Origin: Oscillospiraceae bacterium
Lineage (GTDB): Bacteria > Bacillota > Clostridia > Oscillospirales > Oscillospiraceae
Assembly: GCA_017438675.1 (NCBI GenBank)
Contig: JAFRUW010000270.1
Span: forward strand, 1 to 11,968
DNA length: 11,968 nucleotides
Reading direction: 5' to 3'
Position 1 is the stretch's first letter; each line of letters starts with the position of its first letter. The notes beneath the pieces were generated by a model that was not told the origin of the DNA, ran no database searches, and was given only the letters and a program-made list of their open reading frames with translations. Shown piece after piece: positions 7,397 to 11,968 of the stretch. Position numbers and translations under genes: made by a program.

Positions 7397-9649
7397 TCAG
7401 TTCAGGGGATCATAATCGGCAAACGCCGAAAGGCCCCTGTTGGATCTGTCCTTTGAAAACTCCCTCACCACGTGGGCGATGGTTTCCCTTATCTGCTTTG
7501 TGTTCCGGCACCGGATCATTATACGGTACCTGTATTTGTTGTTGACCTTGGCGATTCCCGCCGGGGCAGGACCCAGAATACTTAACCCCTCCGTCCCGCC
7601 GAGGTAACCCATGAGGGAGCTTTTTATCCCCCGGCAGCCGCCGATAACCGCGTCCTCCTCCGGACCCAGCACCGTGACCTCGAAAATATCCGAAAAGGGC
7701 GGCGTCCCCTGGAGCCTTCTCATTTCCAGCTCCCTTGTGTAAAAGCTCATGTAATCCTGCTCCGCCGCAAGGCGAATGACCTCGTTGTCCGGTGTATATG
7801 TCTGGATGACGGCCCTGCCGGTCTTGTCGCCCCTGCCGGAGCGGCCTATGACCTGGGTCATGACGGAGAACATGCGCTCGTAAGCGCGGAAATCGTTTAT
7901 ATACATCATCTGGTCGGCGGATATTACCCCCGCCAGCGTAACATTGTCAAAATTAAGTCCCTTTGTGACCATCTGCGTGCCCACAAGGATGGGTATTTTT
8001 TTCGCCGCGAATCTGCCGAGTATCTTCTCATGGCCGGATTTCGCCGAAACGGTATCCGTATCCATACGCAACACCTCTGCGCCGGGGAAAAGGCTGTGAA
8101 GCTCCTCCTCCACTCTTTGCGTGCCCGCGCCGATGAATTTTATCCTGCCGCCGCACTCCGGGCAGCTTTTGGGCAGCGGTACCGAATGGCCGCAGTAGTG
8201 GCAGATGAGACGGTTGTTCACCGAATGATACGTCATAGAAACGCTGCAGTTTTTGCAGGTAAAGGTGTGGCCGCACTCCCCGCACATGGTGACGGCTGAG
8301 GCGCCCCTGCGGTTTATGAACAGTATGCTCTGCTCTCCCCGGTCTATGTTTTTCATAAGCTCCGCCCTTAACGGGGCGCTTACGGAGGAGCCGTTGTCCT
8401 CCATTATCTCCCGCCGCATGTCGACGATTATGACCTCCGGGAGCCGCTGCTTATTGTATCTTTCATGTATTTCAAAAAGCTTATACTTACCCTGCCGGGC
8501 GGCATACATGCTCTCGACGGCCGGAGTTGCGGAACCCAGAAGCAGGAGGGCGTTATGGCGGACGCATCTGTATTTCGCCACATCCCTGGCATTGTATCTC
8601 GGCGAGTTTTCCGACTTGTAGGTGTGCTCCTGCTCCTCGTCGATGATGATAAGCCCTATGTCGTTAAGGGGCGCGAATACCGCCGACCGGGTGCCGACAA
8701 CGACCCGGACTTCACCGGACCGGATGCGCTTCCACTCGTCGTACCGCTCACCCATTGTGAGGGAGCTGTGGAGAACGGCGATACTGTCGCCGAAGAAGCC
8801 GGAAAACGTGCTTAAAAGCTGGGGCGTAAGCCCGATCTCCGGGACTAAGATTATGGCGTTCCTGCCGCGGTCAAGCGTCTCCTGAATGAGCCTTATATAA
8901 ACAAGGGTCTTGCCGCTGCCCGTTACGCCGTAAAGGAGGGCGGCCTCGGGCTTACCGCTTTCGAGCAGTATATTAAGACCGTCAAAGGCGGCCTTTTGTT
9001 CCCTGTTCAGGGTGACGGTCAGATCCTCGTCTTTAAAAAAGATCATAGGGCGGCGGTAGACTTCCCTGAACTCCGTCCCGATGACGCCGCGCTTTTCCAG
9101 CGCCTTTACCGACTGCCGCGACGCGCCGGTGTGGATGCAGATGTCCTTAACCGGGGCGGAGCCGATCTGCGCCATGAGCCGCAGTATGGACGACTGGGCC
9201 GGCGCCGACAGTTTTTTCTGATCCGCGAGCTCCATGGCCTCCTCACCGTCGATAAGGAGGTTCGCTGTCTCGATGACCTTGTCGCCTACCCGCTTTGAGC
9301 CTTTTCCGTCTGACCACATGCCGATGGGAAGCATGGTTTTCACCGCCTCGTAAACGGTGCAGAAAAACCTGTCCCTCATCCAGAGGGCAAGCTTAAGCTG
9401 TTCCCCGTCCAGAACCGGCTCACTGTCTATGACTGACTCCACGCATTTGAGCTTGTCAAACTCCGTCTCACGGGTCACGGAGAGGATCATGCCCTCCGAA
9501 CGCCTGTTGCCTTTTCCGAAGGGCACCGTTACCCTTGCGCCGGGGACTGCCTTTTCCGCCAGTGCGTCGGGAACGATGTAATCATAGGGTCTGTCAATGG
9601 AAAACACCGCGGCGGAAACCGCGATTTTAGCGATCATTCTTTTTTCCAT
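7397..9649 (-). CDS. priA: Primosomal protein N', replication-restart helicase PriA
   Basis: PriA is a 3'-to-5' DNA helicase that recognises stalled forks and reloads the replicative helicase. The protein is 750 residues. The first ~200 residues form the DNA-binding and winged-helix part. Walker A G-V-T-G-S-G-K-T is at 241-248, motif II D-E-E-Q at 337-340, motif III G-S-A-T-P at 372-376, and N-R-R-G at 446-449. A zinc-binding insert has eight Cys (456, 459, 465, 468, 483, 486, 496, 499). G-T-Q-M-V-T-K-G is at 557-564 and the arginine-finger motif Q-V-I-G-R-S-G-R at 599-606. Motif II has Gln where many PriA proteins have His, and motif VI differs from the common Q-V-A-G-R-A-G-R. The ATG at 9649 has a GGGAGGG ribosome-binding site; an in-frame ATG at 9637 is poorer. 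def follows after 29 nt. Confidence 0.96.
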   Translation of the reverse strand: MEKRMIAKIAVSAAVFSIDRPYDYIVPDALAEKAVPGARVTVPFGKGNRRSEGMILSVTRETEFDKLKCVESVIDSEPVLDGEQLKLALWMRDRFFCTVYEAVKTMLPIGMWSDGKGSKRVGDKVIETANLLIDGEEAMELADQKKLSAPAQSSILRLMAQIGSAPVKDICIHTGASRQSVKALEKRGVIGTEFREVYRRPMIFFKDEDLTVTLNREQKAAFDGLNILLESGKPEAALLYGVTGSGKTLVYIRLIQETLDRGRNAIILVPEIGLTPQLLSTFSGFFGDSIAVLHSSLTMGERYDEWKRIRSGEVRVVVGTRSAVFAPLNDIGLIIIDEEQEHTYKSENSPRYNARDVAKYRCVRHNALLLLGSATPAVESMYAARQGKYKLFEIHERYNKQRLPEVIIVDMRREIMEDNGSSVSAPLRAELMKNIDRGEQSILFINRRGASAVTMCGECGHTFTCKNCSVSMTYHSVNNRLICHYCGHSVPLPKSCPECGGRIKFIGAGTQRVEEELHSLFPGAEVLRMDTDTVSAKSGHEKILGRFAAKKIPILVGTQMVTKGLNFDNVTLAGVISADQMMYINDFRAYERMFSVMTQVIGRSGRGDKTGRAVIQTYTPDNEVIRLAAEQDYMSFYTRELEMRRLQGTPPFSDIFEVTVLGPEEDAVIGGCRGIKSSLMGYLGGTEGLSILGPAPAGIAKVNNKYRYRIMIRCRNTKQIRETIAHVVREFSKDRSNRGLSAFADYDPLN

Positions 9650-9695
9650 GAAGCCCTCCCCTCAAAAAAACAACACCTGCCGATGCGCGCAAAAG

Positions 9696-9758
9696 ATGAC
9701 TATGCTCAAGGGCGCACTGAGAAAAATGTGCTTCCTTGAGCTGAAATGTCATAGTCAT
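9696..9758. repeat. Long interrupted hairpin upstream of priA
   Basis: The outer stem ATGACTATG (9696-9704) pairs with CATAGTCAT (9750-9758). Directly inside, CTCAAGG (9705-9711) pairs with CCTTGAG (9734-9740), then GCAC (9714-9717) pairs with GTGC (9728-9731). A 9-nt one-sided bulge (9741-9749) separates the first two stems. This gives 20 paired positions in three nested helices about 46 nt before the priA start. On the minus strand CTTTT follows the hairpin, too short for a convincing terminator. It could act as an RNA structure in the priA leader. Confidence 0.5.
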
Positions 9759-9785
9759 ATTACTCAGACTGTAGACAAACCTAGA

Positions 9786-9806
9786 CTGCGAGAAAAAGCT
9801 TCGCAG
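9786..9806. repeat. Short inverted repeat with recurrent core
   Basis: CTGCGA (9786-9791) pairs with TCGCAG (9801-9806) around a 9-nt loop. It contains AAAAAGCTTCGC (9793-9804), the same 12 bases found in the yicC-remA hairpin at 11170-11181. Confidence 0.4.
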
Positions 9807-9808
9807 AA

Positions 9809-9830
9809 TTTCGCCGCCGCAGCGGCGAAA
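9809..9830. repeat. GC-rich 9-bp inverted repeat
   Basis: TTTCGCCGC (9809-9817) and GCGGCGAAA (9822-9830) are perfect reverse complements with a 4-nt loop, a stable short hairpin. The CAGCGGCG part of the right arm recurs at 9949-9956. Confidence 0.55.
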
Positions 9831-9843
9831 CAAATTTGAATCC

Positions 9844-9876
9844 ATTTTTCCCGGGAGCATGTATCACGGGAAAAAT
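9844..9876. repeat. 10-bp inverted repeat
   Basis: ATTTTTCCCG (9844-9853) and CGGGAAAAAT (9867-9876) are perfect reverse complements with a 13-nt loop. No T-run lies outside the stem on either strand. The loop contains AGCATGT, which also begins the palindrome at 9991. Confidence 0.5.
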
Positions 9877-9892
9877 ACAGGAAAGCCGCAAA

Positions 9893-9945
9893 CGTGCAAA
9901 TTGAATTATCCTTTATTCATTATTTCAATCAATTCAATTTGTGCG
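9893..9945. repeat. AT-rich inverted repeat
   Basis: CAAATTGAATT (9897-9907) and AATTCAATTTG (9931-9941) are perfect reverse complements. With two wobble pairs the stem extends to 15 bp (9893-9907 with 9931-9945). The 23-nt centre is A/T-rich and of different composition from all neighbouring genes. This shape is reminiscent of small non-coding palindromic elements, though I cannot assign it to a named family. Confidence 0.5.
9905..9932 (-). promoter_or_regulatory. Possible sigma-A promoter for the priA operon
   Basis: On the minus strand TTGATT (9927-9932) is followed after 16 nt by GATAAT (9905-9910). These match the sigma-A consensus at 4 of 6 and 5 of 6 bases with acceptable spacing. Transcription would start near 9897, about 250 nt before priA. 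The site lies within the AT-rich inverted repeat, where such matches arise easily by chance, so confidence is low. Confidence 0.3.
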
Positions 9946-9963
9946 ATGCAGCGGCGCATAACT

Positions 9964-9989
9964 CAAAACAAATCGTGAGATTTGTTTTG
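9964..9989. repeat. Perfect 11-bp inverted repeat, A/T-rich arms
   Basis: CAAAACAAATC (9964-9974) and GATTTGTTTTG (9979-9989) are exact reverse complements around a 4-nt loop. It lies one base from the preceding palindrome. The 3' arm is T-rich when read on either strand, so a weak bidirectional terminator is possible, but no extra T-run follows. Confidence 0.55.
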
Positions 9990-9990
9990 T

Positions 9991-10015
9991 AGCATGTCGA
10001 CTTTGTCGACATGCT
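9991..10015 (-). repeat. Perfect 11-bp inverted repeat just after rpoZ
   Basis: AGCATGTCGAC at 9991-10001 and GTCGACATGCT at 10005-10015 are exact reverse complements with a 3-nt loop. The hairpin begins 2 nt after the rpoZ stop on the minus strand. No T-run follows, so it is not a textbook intrinsic terminator. It may protect the 3' end of the rpoZ message or be a small palindromic element. Confidence 0.6.
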
Positions 10016-10017
10016 CA

Positions 10018-10311
10018 TTACTCCGCTTCTTCCGAAACGGGCTCTTCCTCTTCCGCTGCCTCGGGAGCAGCTTCTTCCTCTCCGGCCTCCACGGATTCCT
10101 CTTCCGCTTCGCCTTCCTCATGGCTTACCACCGTGATCTTGCCGTCGGCGATTTCCCTGATTGCCACGGACACAGACTTTTCCTCAAGATAGTTCTGCGT
10201 CTCCTCCGCCTCAGCGGAAATCTCCCTCGCTCTCTTCGCAATGACGTTGACAAGCAGGTATCTGCTGTCGATTTTCTCCAAAAGTTCCGCCATTGATGGA
10301 TAAAGCATCAT
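10018..10311 (-). CDS. rpoZ: RNA polymerase omega subunit with acidic C-terminal extension
   Basis: Omega binds the beta' subunit and helps assemble and stabilise RNA polymerase. The Firmicute-type omega core is clear: M-L-Y-P-S near the start, L-L-E-K-I-D-S-R-Y-L-L-V, A-K-R-A-R-E and V-A-I-R-E-I-A-D-G-K-I (roughly residues 3-62). The 97-residue length exceeds the compact omega of many Firmicutes (about 67) because of a tail at residues 65-97 in which 18 of 33 residues are Glu and none is Lys or Arg. Two ATG codons are adjacent; the first (10311) overlaps the gmk stop (ATGA) and has AAGGGAG 9 nt upstream, so it is preferred. A perfect hairpin begins 2 nt after the TAA stop. The gmk-rpoZ adjacency is the normal order; coaBC, which usually follows, is absent. 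Confidence 0.93.
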   Translation of the reverse strand: MMLYPSMAELLEKIDSRYLLVNVIAKRAREISAEAEETQNYLEEKSVSVAIREIADGKITVVSHEEGEAEEESVEAGEEEAAPEAAEEEEPVSEEAE

Positions 10312-10871
10312 AATAAATTACTCCCTTCGTTTTTTCCCATTATGCTTAACAGCTCGCGAACTGCCCTTATTATACAGTCGTTCACTACTACATGGTCATA
10401 CTGTCCGGCATACTCCATCTCTTTCATTGCCGTTTCAAGTCTGCCTCTGATTACCTCTTCCGTTTCCGTACCCCTGCCTCTGAGCCTGCGCTCCAGCTCC
10501 TCAACGGAAGGGGGCATGATGAAGATCGTTTCCGCTTCGGGAAGCTTTTCCTTCAGCTGCAGGAACCCCTGCACCTCGATCTCCACTATTACGTCCTTGC
10601 CCAGGGCCAGATTGTCTTTTATCGGCTGTGTGGGGGTGCCGTAAAAGTTGTTCTGATACTCCGCGTGCTCAAGGAACTCGTCCCGATCCAGCATTTCAAG
10701 GAACTGCTCTCTGGTTATAAAGTGATAGTCGACACCGTCGATCTCCCCGGGGCGCATATCCCTTGTGGTGGCCGATACGGAATAGAACACATCGTCCCTC
10801 TTTTTAAGCTCCGCAAGAAGCGTCCCCTTGCCGGAGCCCGAGGGCCCCGAAACAATATATATCTTACTCAT
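10308..10871 (-). CDS. gmk: Guanylate kinase
   Basis: Guanylate kinase phosphorylates GMP to GDP with ATP in the cytoplasm, feeding GTP and (p)ppGpp pools. The protein is 187 residues, typical for bacterial Gmk. The P-loop G-P-S-G-S-G-K-G is at residues 9-16. The GMP-binding segment follows: S33-A-T-T-R37-D-M-R40-P-G-E with D-Y49-H-F. The E-F-L-E-H-A-E-Y and Y-G-T-P blocks complete the NMP-binding domain. The reading frame is open further upstream, and an in-frame ATG exists at 10877, but that one directly abuts the GGAGG. The ATG at 10871 has GGAGG with a 6-nt spacer and gives the family length, so it is chosen. The start lies inside the last codons of remA (8-nt overlap) and the stop overlaps the rpoZ start in an ATGA arrangement. 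Confidence 0.96.
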   Translation of the reverse strand: MSKIYIVSGPSGSGKGTLLAELKKRDDVFYSVSATTRDMRPGEIDGVDYHFITREQFLEMLDRDEFLEHAEYQNNFYGTPTQPIKDNLALGKDVIVEIEVQGFLQLKEKLPEAETIFIMPPSVEELERRLRGRGTETEEVIRGRLETAMKEMEYAGQYDHVVVNDCIIRAVRELLSIMGKNEGSNLL

Positions 10872-11136
10872 CGTCATCCTCCGGAACGATATCCTTCTCG
10901 GCCTTGTCGCCGAACCTGCCCGCAACTGTTTCCGGCTGGACGGCTGACAGGATTATATGACCGCTGTCCGTAATTATGACAGCCCTTGTGCGCCTGCCGT
11001 AGGTGGCGTCCACAAGCTGACCGTTGTCCCTTGCGTCGCTTATAATGCGCTTTATGGGCGCCGATTCGGGACTTACAACGGCTACAAGCCTGCTCGCCGA
11101 GACCATATTGCCGAATCCTATGTTTATGAGCTTCAT
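10864..11136 (-). CDS. remA: RemA/DUF370 family DNA-binding regulator
   Basis: This is a 90-residue protein of the RemA (DUF370, formerly YlzA) family. In Bacillus subtilis RemA is a DNA-binding activator of extracellular-matrix and osmoprotection genes; its role here is inferred from that. The conserved signature is almost unbroken: I-N-I-G-F-G-N at the N-terminus, S-P-E-S-A-P-I-K-R, then D-A-T-Y-G-R-R-T-R-A-V-I-I and S-G-H-I-I-L-S-A-V-Q-P-E-T-V. The family-specific region is followed by a short acidic tail (E-D-D-D-E). The ATG at 11136 is preceded by GGAG with an 8-nt spacer. It overlaps gmk by 8 nt, the usual remA-gmk pairing in Firmicutes, so the two are translationally linked. Length matches the family (about 85-90). 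Confidence 0.96.
   Translation of the reverse strand: MKLINIGFGNMVSASRLVAVVSPESAPIKRIISDARDNGQLVDATYGRRTRAVIITDSGHIILSAVQPETVAGRFGDKAEKDIVPEDDDE
10875..10880 (-). promoter_or_regulatory. Shine-Dalgarno that fixes the gmk start
   Basis: On the minus strand GGAGGATGACG precedes ATGAGT. The GGAGG leaves no room for the nearer ATG at 10877 but is well spaced for the ATG at 10871. It lies inside the 3' end of remA, so ribosomes finishing remA would be placed directly over it. Confidence 0.6.
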
Positions 11137-11171
11137 GTTCCAAACTCCATTCTGCCAGTGTTATTCAGTAA

Positions 11172-11205
11172 AAAGCTTCGCGGATTTCTTTTGAAGCGAA
11201 GCTTT
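11172..11205 (-). terminator. Terminator-like hairpin after yicC
   Basis: A perfect 10-bp inverted repeat (AAAGCTTCGC at 11172-11181, GCGAAGCTTT at 11196-11205) encloses a 14-nt loop. On the minus strand the 3' arm runs straight into T-T-T-T-T-A-C-T, so a GCTTCGC/GCGAAGC stem followed by five U residues can form, as in a weak intrinsic terminator. The loop can form a further TTC/GAA pairing. The yicC stop codon is in the 5' arm. It could reduce read-through from yicC into remA, or be a dispersed palindromic element, since its core recurs at 9793-9804. Confidence 0.45.
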
Positions 11206-11968
11206 ACTCCACGTTCTGCACCTGTTCGCGGATCTTTTCGATCTCGGCCTTCAGGTCGATGACGATCTTCGCCATTTCACCGTCGTTTCCCTTGGAGCCG
11301 ATGGTGTTGGCCTCGCGGTTCATCTCCTGAACGATAAAGTCCAGCTTTCTGCCCACGGGCTCGCTGCCGGAAATCAGGTGCCTGAGCTGGGAAACGTGGC
11401 TTCTCAGGCGAACGACCTCCTCATTCACCGCCACTCTGTCGGCGAATATGGCCGCCTCAAGGAGGATGCGGTTCTCGTCCACATCGGCGGACTGGAGCAC
11501 CTCCGTCATCCTCTGGTACAGCTTCTCCCTGTATTCCGGCACGGTGACGGCGGAGCGCGTTTCAGCCAAATCGGTGAGGCGCAGGATCTCGTCGGCATGG
11601 GAGCTTATGTCGTTAAAGAGCTTTTCGCCCTCTCTCGTCCTCATGCTGTCAAAACCCCTGAGAGCCTCCTCAAGGATACCGCAGATATCCTTTTCCAGAG
11701 TCTCCGTGTCCTCCTCGATTTTTTCGACCTTCAGGATGTCCGGGAATCGGGCAAGGGCGCCCGCCGTCAGATCGTTGTCTATGCCGAACTTCTCCGAAAG
11801 CTGGCGAATCGCCGCCACATAAGCCTCGGACAGATGCTCGTTTACAGTGATGGTCACATCGTCGCTCTTTCCGGCGTCGATGGTGACGTATACATCCACC
11901 TTTCCCCGGGATATGTACTTCTGCACCATGGCCTTCATACCGTCCTCTACGGCGGTATAGACCCTGGG
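11204..11968 (-). CDS. yicC: YicC/YloC family endoribonuclease, 5' end cut by window edge
   Basis: This is the C-terminal 254 residues of a YicC/YloC-family protein, a stress-associated endoribonuclease family. The frame stays open to the window edge (it reads P-R-V-Y-T-A-V-E-D-G before the first internal Met at 11938), so the true start lies outside. The family is about 290 residues, so roughly 40 N-terminal residues are missing. Family hallmarks seen are the K-Y-I-S-R-G-K-V-D-V segment near the visible start and the C-terminal G-R-K-L-D-F-I-V-Q-E-M-N-R-E-A-N-T block (DUF1732 region), followed by a short charged helix ending in Q-N-V-E. It sits directly upstream of remA and gmk, its usual place in Firmicutes. 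The TAA stop at 11204-11206 lies inside the right arm of an inverted repeat. Identification is confident; the target RNAs cannot be read from sequence. Confidence 0.93.
   Translation of the reverse strand, partial: PRVYTAVEDGMKAMVQKYISRGKVDVYVTIDAGKSDDVTITVNEHLSEAYVAAIRQLSEKFGIDNDLTAGALARFPDILKVEKIEEDTETLEKDICGILEEALRGFDSMRTREGEKLFNDISSHADEILRLTDLAETRSAVTVPEYREKLYQRMTEVLQSADVDENRILLEAAIFADRVAVNEEVVRLRSHVSQLRHLISGSEPVGRKLDFIVQEMNREANTIGSKGNDGEMAKIVIDLKAEIEKIREQVQNVE

Larger units (their letters stand above)
9650..10017. other. 368-base non-coding, hairpin-rich rpoZ-priA interval
   Basis: I find no credible gene on either strand. The short reading frames that cross it run through palindromes, lack similarity to any family I know and overlap priA. 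On the minus strand the interval holds, in order, seven inverted repeats: 9991-10015, 9964-9989, 9893-9945, 9844-9876, 9809-9830, 9786-9806 and 9696-9758. A 27-nt leader with a seven-T run and the priA ribosome-binding site follow the last one. Part of it (9901-9942) is very AT-rich, in contrast to the flanking genes. Related gene orders usually carry coaBC here. Confidence 0.8.

Noticed and set aside
9597..9839. 80-codon plus-strand small ORF at the priA 5' end
   Set aside because: It starts inside priA on the opposite strand, crosses the palindromes and has no recognisable product.
9627..9860. 77-codon minus-strand small ORF in the rpoZ-priA interval
   Set aside because: It runs through four palindromes, overlaps the priA start in another frame, and has neither a convincing ribosome-binding site nor family similarity.
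9844..9876. Intrinsic terminator after rpoZ
   Set aside because: The stem is good but no T-run lies outside it on the transcribed strand.
9650..10017. CRISPR array
   Set aside because: The palindromes differ in sequence and spacing; there is no repeated direct unit with regular spacers.

Overview
The window reads as a conserved housekeeping segment of a bacterial chromosome from the Clostridia (Bacillota), and all eleven recognisable genes lie on the minus strand. Three things support that placement: RemA (DUF370), the PASTA-kinase/PP2C pair PrkC/PrpC next to RsgA, and the Firmicute-type gene order. The base composition is moderately GC-rich, which would suit the Oscillospirales/Ruminococcaceae or a related gut lineage. 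That finer placement is inference from overall look, not a measured match.

In transcription order (right to left) the layout is yicC (5' end outside the window), remA, gmk, rpoZ, a 368-base non-coding stretch, priA, def, fmt, rsmB, rlmN, prpC, prkC, rsgA, then about 85 bases running off the left edge. Spacing is tight: remA/gmk overlap by 8 nt, gmk/rpoZ by 4, def/fmt by 4, fmt/rsmB by 7 and rsmB/rlmN by 4. The gaps rlmN-prpC, prkC-rsgA, prpC-prkC and priA-def are only 8, 7, 25 and 29 nt. This points to long polycistronic mRNAs with translational coupling. The two real breaks are yicC-remA (67 nt, terminator-like hairpin) and rpoZ-priA (368 nt).

Functionally the genes cover RNA turnover (YicC), matrix/osmotic gene regulation (RemA), GTP precursor supply (Gmk), RNA polymerase assembly (omega), replication restart (PriA), N-formylmethionine addition and removal (Fmt, Def), rRNA/tRNA methylation (RsmB, RlmN), a Ser/Thr phosphorylation switch that senses the cell envelope (PrkC with its phosphatase PrpC), and a ribosome-assembly GTPase (RsgA). 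In B. subtilis the RsgA orthologue is a known PrkC substrate.

I see no new enzymatic or defence system. The least explained part is the rpoZ-priA interval, where coaBC usually sits in this gene order. Here it is replaced by a chain of seven perfect or near-perfect inverted repeats. One of them shares a 12-base core with the hairpin between yicC and remA, which suggests small dispersed palindromic elements. Lesser oddities are a strongly acidic extension on omega, a Pro/Glu/Gln repeat tail on PrkC, and non-canonical helicase motif II and VI residues in PriA.
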